From Phytophthora sp. 'mugwort' (Eukaryota; Oomycota; Peronosporomycetes; Peronosporales; Peronosporaceae), in the NCBI GenBank assembly GCA_033558025.1, contig JAUCEF010000007.1:7998001-8062000 (forward strand): a DNA stretch of 64,000 nt, written 5' to 3'. The translations under genes and the position numbers were made by a program. The notes under the pieces were generated by a model. It ran no database searches. It had not been told where the DNA came from and saw only the letters and a list, made by a program, of their open reading frames with translations. Each line of letters opens with the position of its first letter. Within the stretch, counting starts at the first letter, position 1. Shown piece after piece: positions 1 through 11,228 of the stretch.

Positions 1-30
1 CCTTGCTTCTTCTTGCTGCGCTCCAGTTCG

Positions 31-3000
31 TCAGGGCTGCCTTGCTCTTTCTTGGCTGTTATCACCACTGCCTGCATTAACGGGCGATGTCTCCTGGAAT
101 GATGAATGTGTGCATGTAACCTCTTGGTCGCACAACTCCCCACTTGCATTCCATCGACGGTCGAGACGGTACGCGTCCTCCAGCTGAACCGGATATGTCT
201 CCAACATATCCAGCACATTTTTCAGGTCTGATGTGTTTCTTGCCCTTTTTAGCAGCTCCTGCAGCGACACAGCGAGGTTGCTAAGGTATTTGTGAACGGC
301 AAGTCGGTCTGTCCCAGATCCGAGTTTTGTTTGCCTTAGCTGTTTAACAGTTGTTTTCACTTTTCCTCGACCTGATGGCCTAGGAACGTTGATGTATCAA
401 CCTGTCTCGCTGATGCCACTATCGTTGAATCTGCGGATTGCGGCGGATTGCATACTACAGTTAAGGTTGGCCCATCCACAGTCGTCCCTGACTTTGACTC
501 TGTCTCTGGCTTCAGCGATAATGAGTTGACCTCCAGTCGTTTTTGAAGTGACTTAATAGGCTGAGTTGGAGGGACTTCATCTTCCGACGCGCTACTATCC
601 TTCATACTGGGGTCCGTGCAAGCTGTGTCGCTTTCTAGTGCGTCCATCAGCTTCAAAGTTTCCAAGGCATCTGCAAAATCGATTGCCGAGATGAATCCGA
701 TTCATTCTTAAATTCTGTGGCATCTTCTACAGGTACTTCAGTCTTCTTCGTGCTTGACTTCCCACGTTGTGGTCCTATCTCCACCGTTTCCTACCATGCT
801 TCAAGCTCTTGGTAGAAATCAGTACTTGACAGATTGGACATGTGTTCTAGAAGTGGCTCTTGCATTTCCTTTGCGTACGAACATTTTTCTGCTGAGGACA
901 ACACGACTTGATTTGCACGCTCATTGCGACGGAGGCGCACATATACCGCTTGTTTCTGTGGCTGGGATGGAGTGGAAGTCGCTACTTCAACATCAGGCTG
1001 TTCGGAATAGGGCAACCTTACCTTCGGCAACTTTAACTTTGACATCTGCACAATCGGCTGTAGCAAATCGGCCGCAGTCACGAGCTCCTCCTCAATATCC
1101 AATGCTGATGACATACTCCATCGTTCGTGAACCGCCATCGCAGGAAACACTTCAAAGTCATGCTGTGAGCGTGCTAGATGCATAAGGTGGCGGCACGGTA
1201 CTGATGACTGCTGTAGAACAGGCACGTACATGTCCAATCACGTCATCGCACAGATACGTTTGGTTTGAGCAGTGAACTTTCCAAGAATAAATACTTGAGC
1301 CAACCTGCTCGCAGCTTCCATCATCCATGAGTGCCACAAACCGTTCCCACTTTTTTTTACTTTCGCAAGAACGTCCGTCGACAATCTAGTCGCAACGCCC
1401 CTCAAAAAGCGCGTGACAGTCTTCGGTATGCGGGACGTCGAATTGTGCTGACCGATTGTTGAAACAATCTGCTGCATAACTGTCATTTGGTGCTGCAACA
1501 GACCAGCGATAGTCTTGTCAATTCGAGTCTTGTGTCCAAGCAGCAATTTGACTTGATTCCAATTGGATTCAATCATGTTTGTAGTTGTATTTCCAGCGGC
1601 GAAACATGCCGCGAGCGAAGTTAGACCACATGTCTCGACACGAATTCCGATTGTTTTCGAAGTACGTGAAAATGCTGGTCTTTTGTTGCATTCACAGTAA
1701 CGCCTCAAAGCATCATAACTCGATTCATAGTTTACTGCCGTTGTACTCATTGCATGACATACCAAATATTAGACCCTAAGTTAGTACCAAACCGAAGTGA
1801 AACTTACCTGTAAAGCAACTTTGTCATCAGTGTAAGCAGATCATCGTGCTGAGCTACATTCAAACGAAACGAAGATTGCTGCATCACCTTCTTCCAACGT
1901 GAAAGCACGTGGAACTGACACAGTTGCACTTTCGCTTTTGGGAACGACTTCATGAGCATGCGCCATTCTACGAAGTCCTTGTCTATCACCACAGACGCAA
2001 TGGTGCGCCATCCTGGGTTTTTCTCCTTAAAATAGTTCAGAATCGTATATCAATACAGCTTGTTGGTTGAGGCATATGAAGTCAAGAACTGGAAAACCTC
2101 TTCCAGTAGCTCTAGTGACTACCAAACTTCCTGCAAATGGAGACATAACAGGGTTAACAGATGATAGCGAGAGGTTGCTATAAAGTCATAAGGTTGCTTT
2201 AAGCAAACCCTATGTTGCTTTAGATGGCAACTGACCCGTATCCAAGTGATATCCCAGATTGTTGGTGCCGTACGTGAATTCCATCGCTAAGGTCTTGCCC
2301 CACCTCTGGAACATCATCTTCTGCACCTTCGCCTGCATGATAATTTCACATGTTATATCCATTTGGTCTTGGACGACAAGGACATCTCTGCCCTTTACTT
2401 GAACGAGAGCATGTAGCAAGTCTATCAGGCGATCCCTCCGCCGAATCTTGCCCCATGACAATATATGGATGAGATTACGGGACTGCTGATGTGTAATTTT
2501 ACAACCTCCTACGATATCATACACGACCACATAGAAGCAAGAACTAAGTCGACTCTACTCTAATCACGTTACCCACGGCAATTTCATTCCTCACCAATTC
2601 GTTCGTTCGTTCGTTCGGGAAGTTGGTAATGTGCTTGGAAGGAACACGGGCGTCGGCTAAGACCCTTACATCCTCGCGGTCTTGCTCGTCCACTGGGATT
2701 GTTTTGATGTAGCTACGGTACGTGTCGTAGGATGCGTACGCGTATGATTCTATTAGCAGCAATACCAAGATGTTAGAACAGTTTTGATCAAAGCAAGGTG
2801 CGTTTATTTACCTCATTTCTGATGATAATCTGGAACGTGCTGTCCTCCAGCTGCATCACTGTTGGTGTAAAGCGCGCCAAGCACGCAGTATCGCCCTATG
2901 CGATTGCGCTGGCCAATAGAGCGAGAACGCTGCGAACGCCGTGTGTACAGCGGTAAATCTTGTGGTCCACTTAAAACTTAAAGGAATTTCGTCGGCATGA

Positions 3001-3996
3001 GTACTACATAAAAGCAAAGCATCCAATAACATAATTAAATCAACCAAGCAGTCGATATTTCCAAAATCGATTACCTGTTGTAAGCTGTCGCTGATTCAGA
3101 ACTGCGAACACGAAAAAGGAAATTAGTCACCGAGTATCGTATCAAATCATCCCAGCTCTTGATGGAAATGCCGCGACATTGTTCTCGATCTCTGCTCTCT
3201 CATCTTGCATTTGTCGACAGCTCTTCAAGATGGTTGCTAGTGCGCTTGCGCGGCTTATATTCCTCATAATTTGCGTCGTAAACAAGGGGACTGCCGCACG
3301 TGCTCTCGTCAGATTCTTCCTCTTCTAAGATTTGTGGCTCCGACTCGTTCGTCTCCAGTTCCCAAGTTACCGAATCCTACGCTTTCGCTTTTTTTGCGTG
3401 AGTTCCGGCGGTCCTTTGAAGCGTTAGACCACTTCATACTGAGGTTATTGCTGCGCTTGGAACTTGACGCTTTGTTTTTGTTTTTACTAACCTCCTCTCT
3501 GTCAAGCGGCAACATTTAAGCATACACAAACCATCAGTTTGTCAGAAAAAGATAACCGTAAGGCAACCATAAAGCGACTTTTTCTCACAGAGCAACCATA
3601 TCACAAAGCAACTTTAGAATCACCATACCGGTCTTCTTCTTATGTCCATCTGTGTTCCGCCCCTTGCACACTGGGAATACATAGATCCCACACGGATGCA
3701 TGATGTAAGCGGCAAGGCAAGTCACCCCAGGGGATCACAACTTACCTGACTTATTAGGCCGACGCGATCTGGTCCTATTCCTCAGCGTTTTCGTCGTTGT
3801 CCGGAACTAAATCCTCGTCACTGTCATTGTCCCTCTCGATACCTAGCGTGACGTACATGTCGTTTGGTCCCCGATCGGTGTTTGTCTTGCTACGCAAGTT
3901 TCGCTCTTTAACACCACAGAGACAATTGGAAATGGATGGCTTTGAGCACCCGTACTTAGAGGGACAAATACGGTTATGGATGAAGGTGCGAACCTA
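31..3996 (-). mobile_element. Decayed Mutator-like element (ZSWIM/FAR1-type MULE transposase)
   Basis: Broken reading frames on the minus strand together follow the layout of an oomycete MULE transposase. From right to left: a basic, Cys-containing DNA-binding N-terminal part near 3800-3990; the DDE core at 1804-2530, with a GTNNLGYHL stretch just after the first catalytic region and a VIDKDFVEW segment around the second Asp; a C-terminal helical region at 1238-1765 with an ESNWNQVK segment; and a SWIM-like zinc finger near 1130-1260 ending in PCRHLMHLA. The pieces lie in several frames with stops between them, so the copy is inactive. A short (TTCG)n run at 2598-2618 sits inside the coding part. 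The tail at 31-665 reads as an open acidic/Ser-rich extension. No terminal inverted repeat was identified. Family call is by motif recognition. Confidence 0.75.
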
Positions 3997-4293
3997 AGAG
4001 GCCTGTAAGTTTGAAAAGTATTTTACCAGCGATATTTATGAATTTAATTAAAGCAACCTTTGCTGCTTGTAACAACCTTACATGTCTCATACTTACGGTT
4101 GCTGTAACCACTCTCAGGTGAGGTCTTAAATCCGTTTCATAAATTAATTTTTGACAATTAGCCTTCGTAACAGCATACCTAGTTTACTGCCATGCTCCCC
4201 CGCTGGAGTGGCCTCGAGCAACGACTGGCTCCGGGTGACGATGCTCGGAGAGGGGCCGGCACTTTTGGAATTGTCGCCGTACCTTCGCGTTCG

Positions 4294-4306
4294 CCTCCAT
4301 TTCCTT
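4294..4306 (+). promoter_or_regulatory. Inr-like, pyrimidine-rich start region of RPL4 copy A
   Basis: The stretch CCTCCATTTCC lies 15-30 nt before the start codon and resembles an oomycete initiator (YTCANTYY), although the match is not exact. It would also give a pyrimidine-rich 5' end, usual for ribosomal-protein mRNAs. The same element is present in mirror image near 7421-7433 for copy B. Confidence 0.4.
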
Positions 4307-4322
4307 GCCGCCTCTTTCAGCC

Positions 4323-5486
4323 ATGGCTTCTGTCGCTGCTAACCGCCCCGTTGTTTCCGTTCTCTCCGTGGAGAGTGAGACCGCCACCGTCGCCTCGCAG
4401 GTGGTGCTGCCGGCCGTGTTCACGGCGCCCATCCGCCCGGATGTGGTGAACTTCGTGCACACGAACATGGCCAAGAACCGTCGCCAGGCGTACGGCGTCT
4501 CGCGTGAGGCCGGCCACCAGCACTCTGCCGAGTCGTGGGGCACGGGCCGTGCTGTGTCGCGTATCCCTCGTATCCAGGGCGGCGGCAACCAGAGCTCTGG
4601 CCAGGCCGCGTTCGGCAACATGTGCCGTGGCGGTCGCATGTTCGCTCCCACGCGCATCTGGCGCAAGTGGCACCGCAAGATCAACGTGAACCAGCGCCGC
4701 TTCGCTGTGGCGTCGGCTCTAGCCGCTTCGGCCGTGCCCGCCCTCGTGATGGCCCGTGGCCACCGCATCGAGAAGGTGCCTGAGGTTCCCCTCGTGCTGG
4801 ACGACTCCGTGGAGGCGACCCAGAAGACGTCCCAGGCGCTTAAGGTGCTGGCCAAGATCGGCGCTGATGTCGAAGTCGAAAAGGTGAAGGCGTCGAAGAA
4901 GATCACGACTGGCCGTGGCAAGTCGCGCAACCGTCGCTACACCACCCGCCGTGGCCCTCTGCTGGTGCTCGCCAACGCTAACGGCGCCGAGAAGGCCTTC
5001 CGCAACATCCCGGGCGTTGAGCTCGCGCACGTGGAGCGTCTGAACCTGTTGCAGCTGGCTCCGGGTGGCCACTTGGGCCGCTTCATTATCTGGACCAAGT
5101 CTGCGTTCCAGAAGCTGGACTCGCTGTATGGCACGTACTCGAAGAAGTCGACCTCGAAGGCCGGCTACCAGCTGCCACGCCACCAGATGAACAACGCCAA
5201 CCTGGGCCGTCTGATCAACTCCGACGAGATCCAGTCTGTTGTGCGTGCCGGCAAGTACGAGAAGCACCGCCGCTTCCAGAAGAAGAACCCGCTTAAGAAC
5301 CTGGGCGCCATGGTCAAGCTCAACCCGTACACGCTGGTGGCCCGTCGCGCTGAGCTGCGCGCCGAGGCCCTCCGTGCCGAGAAGAAGGCTGCTGTGGTTG
5401 GCAAGAACCGCAAGAACACGTGCAAGACTGACCCGAAGCGCAAGACCCAGTCCCGCGCTTTGTTTGCGAAAAACTCCTCGGACTAA
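4323..5486 (+). CDS. RPL4: 60S ribosomal protein L4 (uL4), copy A
   Basis: An intronless 387-aa protein that reads as eukaryotic uL4, an rRNA-binding structural protein of the large subunit that lines the exit tunnel. Recognisable parts are an N-terminal variable strand, the [14 protein letters not shown] loop region (residues ~70-85), the [20 protein letters not shown] tunnel-loop segment (~86-106), and a Lys/Arg-rich C-terminal extension ending in KNSSD. ATG at 4323 was chosen because family members begin close to this point; upstream in-frame sequence uses only a non-ATG codon. Codon use is strongly G/C-ending, as expected of a highly expressed oomycete gene. A pyrimidine-rich Inr-like stretch (about 4294-4306) lies just before the ATG. 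An exact inverted copy lies at 6241-7404. Confidence 0.97.
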   Translation: MASVAANRPVVSVLSVESETATVASQVVLPAVFTAPIRPDVVNFVHTNMAKNRRQAYGVSREAGHQHSAESWGTGRAVSRIPRIQGGGNQSSGQAAFGNMCRGGRMFAPTRIWRKWHRKINVNQRRFAVASALAASAVPALVMARGHRIEKVPEVPLVLDDSVEATQKTSQALKVLAKIGADVEVEKVKASKKITTGRGKSRNRRYTTRRGPLLVLANANGAEKAFRNIPGVELAHVERLNLLQLAPGGHLGRFIIWTKSAFQKLDSLYGTYSKKSTSKAGYQLPRHQMNNANLGRLINSDEIQSVVRAGKYEKHRRFQKKNPLKNLGAMVKLNPYTLVARRAELRAEALRAEKKAAVVGKNRKNTCKTDPKRKTQSRALFAKNSSD

Positions 5487-5706
5487 GCAGTCGTGGAAGT
5501 TGTAGACCTACTGCCTTCAGATGCCACTTGAGTGTAGGATCATAGGTAGGATAAGTTTTCGCGGAAGAGCAATGAAAATGCCATGAAAGAGGCTTAAACG
5601 ACTTTTGTGCACTGTGTGGGTATTACGTAGTTGGCTTTTCCAATTTCGCTTCAGTACTGACTCCTTACTATTACGTATTACTATTAGTAGGCTGAAATAT
5701 AGACAT

Positions 5707-6020
5707 TACCTGCTCGATCACGTACAATAAAACTGACTGGGTAGTGGAGAACCCCATCAGCTTAGTCTCGATCATATTTCCAGCTGGTTGTCCGCCGCTT
5801 AGACTTCGTTCGAAGCGTTTCCTCCCAACGCGAACCCCTAATAGTAGGCTTGCAGTTCGTACATAGTACTTAGGTATTCATCTAACTATTGTAGGTTCAT
5901 ACCAAGATGGATTTTGGCGATAATGGGGTTGGCGACTTACGGCAAAAAAAGGATGATCGCTGTAGGGCTGTTTCGATGCTTTTCAAGGTAATCTACCCCT
6001 TTCCAGCAAATTCGGTTATC
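5707..6020. other. 314-bp unique spacer of the RPL4 inverted duplication
   Basis: Unique sequence between the two arms with no convincing ORF. An AATAAA lies near 5726, which could serve as a polyadenylation signal for copy A; copy B would then use the far side of the spacer. The two genes point towards each other (tail to tail), so both transcripts would end in or near this spacer. Confidence 0.8.
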
Positions 6021-7565
6021 ATGTCTATATTTCAGCCTACTAATAGTAATACGTAATAGTAAGGAGTCAGTACTGAAGCGAAATTGGAAAAGCCAACTAC
6101 GTAATACCCACACAGTGCACAAAAGTCGTTTAAGCCTCTTTCATGGCATTTTCATTGCTCTTCCGCGAAAACTTATCCTACCTATGATCCTACACTCAAG
6201 TGGCATCTGAAGGCAGTAGGTCTACAACTTCCACGACTGCTTAGTCCGAGGAGTTTTTCGCAAACAAAGCGCGGGACTGGGTCTTGCGCTTCGGGTCAGT
6301 CTTGCACGTGTTCTTGCGGTTCTTGCCAACCACAGCAGCCTTCTTCTCGGCACGGAGGGCCTCGGCGCGCAGCTCAGCGCGACGGGCCACCAGCGTGTAC
6401 GGGTTGAGCTTGACCATGGCGCCCAGGTTCTTAAGCGGGTTCTTCTTCTGGAAGCGGCGGTGCTTCTCGTACTTGCCGGCACGCACAACAGACTGGATCT
6501 CGTCGGAGTTGATCAGACGGCCCAGGTTGGCGTTGTTCATCTGGTGGCGTGGCAGCTGGTAGCCGGCCTTCGAGGTCGACTTCTTCGAGTACGTGCCATA
6601 CAGCGAGTCCAGCTTCTGGAACGCAGACTTGGTCCAGATAATGAAGCGGCCCAAGTGGCCACCCGGAGCCAGCTGCAACAGGTTCAGACGCTCCACGTGC
6701 GCGAGCTCAACGCCCGGGATGTTGCGGAAGGCCTTCTCGGCGCCGTTAGCGTTGGCGAGCACCAGCAGAGGGCCACGGCGGGTGGTGTAGCGACGGTTGC
6801 GCGACTTGCCACGGCCAGTCGTGATCTTCTTCGACGCCTTCACCTTTTCGACTTCGACATCAGCGCCGATCTTGGCCAGCACCTTAAGCGCCTGGGACGT
6901 CTTCTGGGTCGCCTCCACGGAGTCGTCCAGCACGAGGGGAACCTCAGGCACCTTCTCGATGCGGTGGCCACGGGCCATCACGAGGGCGGGCACGGCCGAA
7001 GCGGCTAGAGCCGACGCCACAGCGAAGCGGCGCTGGTTCACGTTGATCTTGCGGTGCCACTTGCGCCAGATGCGCGTGGGAGCGAACATGCGACCGCCAC
7101 GGCACATGTTGCCGAACGCGGCCTGGCCAGAGCTCTGGTTGCCGCCGCCCTGGATACGAGGGATACGCGACACAGCACGGCCCGTGCCCCACGACTCGGC
7201 AGAGTGCTGGTGGCCGGCCTCACGCGAGACGCCGTACGCCTGGCGACGGTTCTTGGCCATGTTCGTGTGCACGAAGTTCACCACATCCGGGCGGATGGGC
7301 GCCGTGAACACGGCCGGCAGCACCACCTGCGAGGCGACGGTGGCGGTCTCACTCTCCACGGAGAGAACGGAAACAACGGGGCGGTTAGCAGCGACAGAAG
7401 CCATGGCTGAAAGAGGCGGCAAGGAAATGGAGGCGAACGCGAAGGTACGGCGACAATTCCAAAAGTGCCGGCCCCTCTCCGAGCATCGTCACCCGGAGCC
7501 AGTCGTTGCTCGAGGCCACTCCAGCGGGGGAGCATGGCAGTAAACTAGGTATGCTGTTACGAAGG
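6021..7565 (-). repeat. Right arm of 1545-bp inverted repeat carrying RPL4
   Basis: Reverse complement of 4162-5706. Sequence outside the arm at 7566 (T-rich) differs completely from sequence outside the left arm at 4161, so the duplicated unit ends about 160 nt upstream of the start codon. Confidence 0.93.
6241..7404 (-). CDS. RPL4: 60S ribosomal protein L4 (uL4), copy B
   Basis: The 387-aa translation is identical to copy A across the whole length. It has the full coding sequence, the ~160 nt upstream and the 3' flank of copy A, so it could be expressed if the promoter is short. Beyond 7565 its upstream region is unrelated to that of copy A, so any distal control would differ. Lack of even synonymous differences implies a very recent duplication, ongoing gene conversion between arms, or an assembly effect. 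Confidence 0.95.
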   Translation of the reverse strand: MASVAANRPVVSVLSVESETATVASQVVLPAVFTAPIRPDVVNFVHTNMAKNRRQAYGVSREAGHQHSAESWGTGRAVSRIPRIQGGGNQSSGQAAFGNMCRGGRMFAPTRIWRKWHRKINVNQRRFAVASALAASAVPALVMARGHRIEKVPEVPLVLDDSVEATQKTSQALKVLAKIGADVEVEKVKASKKITTGRGKSRNRRYTTRRGPLLVLANANGAEKAFRNIPGVELAHVERLNLLQLAPGGHLGRFIIWTKSAFQKLDSLYGTYSKKSTSKAGYQLPRHQMNNANLGRLINSDEIQSVVRAGKYEKHRRFQKKNPLKNLGAMVKLNPYTLVARRAELRAEALRAEKKAAVVGKNRKNTCKTDPKRKTQSRALFAKNSSD

Positions 7566-7922
7566 TTTTATTTCTTTTTTCAATATATGTTTAACTAGCA
7601 ATATTTGAATTAGTGGTATTTCCATTGCAGAGCGTTAATATAACGTTTGATCCTTCTCATTACCTAAGCAAATTTAGTCCCGCAGTTTACCTACATCCTG
7701 CTATATTACATGTAATAAAACAAGTTCAGTATTATGTATTTCTGGCACGGGGGGACGGATGTCATGGCCACCCAGATCAAACAAAATGATACCTGCCTTT
7801 TCACATTGCTACATGTGTGTACTAGTACCGATACATGTATCCTCGGTGCATCGGCTTTCATAGTAAGGCGAAGTTTGTCACTTTCATTGCACTTATTTTT
7901 TTCATTGGTTTGGCGACAAGGC
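7566..7922. other. AT-rich intergenic region
   Basis: Between the outer end of the right inverted-repeat arm and the stop codon of the phospholipase D-like gene. It is AT-rich with T runs. No ORF of note, RNA gene or repeat end was seen. Confidence 0.6.
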
Positions 7923-9611
7923 TCAGTTCCTCTCCGATGAGCAGGTGTCCTGTGGATCTGAAACCTTTCGGATAACATCCGTGATGACGTTATAGAAAAT
8001 GTGATACTCAACCTTTAAATGCTGCAGTATGCTGCCTTTGTCAGAGGCGGAGGCTGCTGCCTTGAACTGGTCTGCGGCCTCGAGGAACGTCATGGCATCC
8101 AGCTTATCGTAGCTGACCCCTGTCATCTCCTGAAATTTGCGAATGCGAAAGTCGTGAGCTATCTTTTTCACGGTGACGCCGTCTGGAGACTTTACGGTAT
8201 CGCCGTCAATGATATTCGCAGCGATCTCCGAGTCGGACGTCATGCTGCGACGATTCCAGTTGGCCGAGCCGACAGAAAGGTATACGTCGTCCACGATCAG
8301 AAGCTTGCTGTGGATGTAGATGTTTCGATCCGTCTTGGTCGTGTAGATGCTGAATTTGTTTGGGAAGGCCTTCAAAAGGGGTGTAACCATCTCGTAGCTA
8401 TACTTGATGTATCCTCCGGTTTTTATATCCCATGTCTGCGGGTTTGTTACCACGATTACGCGCTGGATAGTCGGCAAGACCTCCAACAATGCATCACGTA
8501 GCTCTGGCACGAGGATAAAATATTGATCCTCGATGTAGATGAAGTTTTTCGCATTCTTAATGGCTTTGAGGCGCGATTTGAAGAGGGAATTCTCCCCCTG
8601 TGGAGCGAACTCGTAGTGCTCGTACTCACAGCTGAAAGTCCGCACAATTTGAACGCTCAAATTACCAAGCTTGGCGGAAGTTTTGCTACTAGCGTAGTCC
8701 AATAGAGGCACGTCGTCATACGGTGGATTCTCGTAGCCGAGAAGGTCGTCACTGAGATCCTGACACGGCAAGTAGTTTGAGTTCCATCGGGCCAAGAAAT
8801 TGCTTGCTATATCTTTCGCTGCCGGCCCGTGGATGCGAAGGTGACAGTCAGCCCAACCTTTATAGCCACCGGAAATGGAAGCTGCATCACGGATAGCCGA
8901 TGAGTTGTGGTACATGGTGTCCCATCGCCCCTTGATGAAGTCAAGCCCCCCGACGTACGCTACAGGTTGGTCATCTTCGTCAGAAGAGCTGTTTGCTGCA
9001 ATCACCAGGGTCTTTTGGTGGTGGGAAGACAATGGATAAGGAAGGCGGTCGTCCAAGATCATCACCGCTTTCGCTCCGTTGGCCGAAGACGCTGGAATTT
9101 CATTAATGATCTTGCGAACATCGATCATCCCAGTGCGATGCTGGATATTGGCCCACCCTAGGATGTTGAACTCGCCACCTCTCTCCACAACGCCAGCTAC
9201 TACTTTGTCGAAGCGCGTCGCAGTGCCTGTAGGGTCTACGTCAGGCTTCAGCGGAATGAGGTCAGTGGCCCAAGCCGATAATAGGACGCGATCGCCCTCC
9301 TTCGTCGAGGTGAGATCCTCGTATGCGGCGTTAAAGAAATCATTTGACGCCGTGAAGGCCGTCACCGCGTTGCCGGACGTGTACGTGGCCATGTCACTTC
9401 GAGGTGAACCTCCCCGTGAATCAGTAACTTCCTGCTCGGTTAGGAACCAGTCCGTGACGTCCAGAAGAGGTTGTCGCGCTTCCACGTTTGGGGTGTGTTG
9501 GGTGGTTGTGCCTGGAGAACTATCGTCATCTCCAAGCAAAGATGCGAACGAGAAACCCGAGGAAGGGGCCGGTGCCAGTATTAGTACGCAGGTCAAGACG
9601 ACGGACAGCAT
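7923..9611 (-). CDS. Secreted phospholipase D-like protein
   Basis: Phospholipase D-superfamily enzyme that would hydrolyse or transfer phosphodiester head groups. From the chosen ATG at 9609-9611 the protein is 562 aa and starts with a typical signal peptide (hydrophobic residues 2-15, then Ala/Ser-rich). Both catalytic HKD boxes are intact: HHQKTLVI near residues 197-204 followed by GGLDFIKGRWD, and IYIHSKLLIVDD at 431-442 followed by GSANWNRRS. The open frame extends 81 codons upstream to 9854, but that part lacks a plausible leader; starting at 9611 gives an export signal. No PX, PH or C2 domain is present, which fits the small secreted PLD-like class known from Phytophthora rather than cytosolic PLDs. 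Intronless. Substrate and destination (apoplast or host) are inference. Confidence 0.88.
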   Translation of the reverse strand: MLSVVLTCVLILAPAPSSGFSFASLLGDDDSSPGTTTQHTPNVEARQPLLDVTDWFLTEQEVTDSRGGSPRSDMATYTSGNAVTAFTASNDFFNAAYEDLTSTKEGDRVLLSAWATDLIPLKPDVDPTGTATRFDKVVAGVVERGGEFNILGWANIQHRTGMIDVRKIINEIPASSANGAKAVMILDDRLPYPLSSHHQKTLVIAANSSSDEDDQPVAYVGGLDFIKGRWDTMYHNSSAIRDAASISGGYKGWADCHLRIHGPAAKDIASNFLARWNSNYLPCQDLSDDLLGYENPPYDDVPLLDYASSKTSAKLGNLSVQIVRTFSCEYEHYEFAPQGENSLFKSRLKAIKNAKNFIYIEDQYFILVPELRDALLEVLPTIQRVIVVTNPQTWDIKTGGYIKYSYEMVTPLLKAFPNKFSIYTTKTDRNIYIHSKLLIVDDVYLSVGSANWNRRSMTSDSEIAANIIDGDTVKSPDGVTVKKIAHDFRIRKFQEMTGVSYDKLDAMTFLEAADQFKAAASASDKGSILQHLKVEYHIFYNVITDVIRKVSDPQDTCSSERN

Positions 9612-9942
9612 TACGCTTGCGTGAACGAGCACTATTTCGGTCAGCGCGAAAGCTTGTGCCGCGGAGTCAGGAGGAGAATACCGAAGTGGTATCGAGAGGA
9701 TGACGGCCTGTGTCGTATTGGTTTGTAAATCACAAGCAGATCTCAACTTGTGATCTGTAGTCTGTTCCAACCGCTGGAATCCAGCGCTTTTTACCGCATG
9801 ATAGCAGATTGAGATGAGAGTTTCCGAAGAAACGTGTGGGTGATCTGAATTCATTTTTCCACTTGACCGGCTAGTTGCTCGCTACATGTATTACTATACA
9901 ACTTGTGCAAGTATACATGTACCTTATGCGACCCATGGGGTC

Positions 9943-9973
9943 GAAAAGCTGGTCACAATGTGACCAGCTTTTC
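9943..9973. repeat. Perfect 31-bp palindrome (hairpin)
   Basis: Two 15-nt arms (starting GAAAAGCTGGTCACA) around a single A are exact reverse complements. It lies about 330 bp upstream of the PLD-like start codon and 280 bp from the mariner element. It could be a cruciform, a dimeric protein-binding site or a remnant of a small inverted element; nothing in the sequence decides this. Confidence 0.85.
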
Positions 9974-10255
9974 CGAGATTTGACTTGCCCTATTACAATT
10001 TATTGTTGCAAGTTGTCAAGAAGAGGCAGCGCACTCGTCTAGGTTTTTTGCTACGTCATTCATCGTCGTCAATACGTCGCTATTGTATTATTTTCTGGCT
10101 CAAGCAGTCACACTCTTCTTATTTTGCCCATAAATTCAAAAGTTATTATCGTTAGAGCAATTCTTGCATACGTACTTCTTATTTGTTGGTGGTATGGTGA
10201 GCAACAACGGGGAAAAATATGATCTCTTGTGCACAGCACAATATCCGTTGTACTA

Positions 10256-11228
10256 CAGTACCTCCGTTCGGAAAATAACGCACATTTCAGAAAAATTTGC
10301 ACAGCGCTCCTCCTCGTTCCTTATCCGGGTATAAAATATGCAAAGGTGCTCTCTTCCTAGCAAACGACCTGAAGGTTCTGACTGAGAAACTGCCACACTA
10401 AGAAAATGGCGAGCTACGTCAGCCATGGCGTTCCTGTTTCGTCTGCTCAATACCCCAATGCATTTAAATCGTTAGGAAGCAAAGCTTCGGCGGGATATCC
10501 TGCAGCCTTTGCCAGGCACCTAGTATAGAGGTCTACATACAAGTCAGTGTACTAGGGAGCTTGTCAGCTCGCAGCAGCTTGTCCTTCTGCATGTGGCGCA
10601 GCATAAACTTGTTACCGCCGTCGTGCTTCATAATGTCCTGCATGATGAGCTGCATTGAGAGAAAGGTCTTGTTCAGCGTCGTGGATGTCGTCTCTTGAAA
10701 CGCAGGTTCCACCTCGAGAATGAGCACCTGCGTTTTACCGTGGTAGACTGTATCGAGTTGAAGAAGGCACAATCTACGGCATTCAGGTCTGGGCTCTGCG
10801 CGGGCTGCGCCGTGATGTACATGCGCCAGCCGTCTTTTTGCGGCCACGCTGACTCCACCGAGCCTCGACGACTGCTGCGGCGCGGTCGCCCATCGAGCGG
10901 ATCCCCTGCTTCCAGTCACGCGAGACGACCCAGCGACTGAGGCCGAATTCGACGCAGCCTGGATGATGTCACCCCGCTTGAGCTTGCCGTTCTTACTGCG
11001 CAGAAGCAGCGTCTTCCACAGTGCCGGACGTTCGGGTTTGTTGCTTGCTTCACGCCCATGAGGAGCGGTCTTCGTGCGATCTGACTTGAAGGGAAGTGAG
11101 CTGGGATTTTATCAGCTCCCTCAGCTGAAAACGGGCGGGGAATTCAATAATCGGATTAGCCAGGATATCTACTTTGAATTGATTTGTGTACAGCACATAT
11201 GTGCGTTATTTTCCGAGCGGAGATAGTA
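10256..11228 (-). mobile_element. Mariner-like element, internally deleted
   Basis: Inverted ends sharing CTCCGYTCGGAAAATAACG (10262 onward and the complement ending at 11221) are flanked by TA at 10254-10255 and 11229-11230, as expected of Tc1/mariner insertion. On the minus strand a helix-turn-helix-like piece (LLLRSKNGKLKRGDI, about 10930-11050) is joined to a C-terminal transposase piece with the SPDLN motif (PAQSPDLNAVDCAFFNSIQS, 10673-10858) and a TLNKTFLSMQ tail. The first two catalytic Asp regions are missing, so this 973-bp copy is a deletion derivative that could only move if helped in trans. Confidence 0.8.

Larger units (their letters stand above)
4162..5706 (+). repeat. Left arm of 1545-bp inverted repeat carrying RPL4
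   Basis: This segment is the reverse complement of 6021-7565; paired positions always sum to 11727. Every open frame in one arm recurs at identical length and sequence in the other, and the flanks I compared base by base (first and last ~200 nt) match without a difference. Identity stops abruptly at 4161/7566 outside and 5707/6020 inside. The arm contains about 160 nt upstream of the L4 start codon, the whole gene and 220 nt downstream. Confidence 0.93.

Noticed and set aside
2598..2618. (TTCG)n run as a CRISPR-like or satellite array
   Set aside because: Only about five units of 4 bp without spacers; a simple microsatellite within a MULE relic.
4184..5443. Long open frames antisense to RPL4 (up to 248 codons), repeated in the second arm
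   Set aside because: They are shadows created by the strong G/C-ending codon bias of RPL4; they show no domains and their composition is that of reverse-complemented coding DNA.
9612..9854. 81-codon N-terminal extension of the PLD-like protein
   Set aside because: It is in frame, but starting at 9611 gives a clean signal peptide and the extension has no conserved motif; kept only as an alternative.
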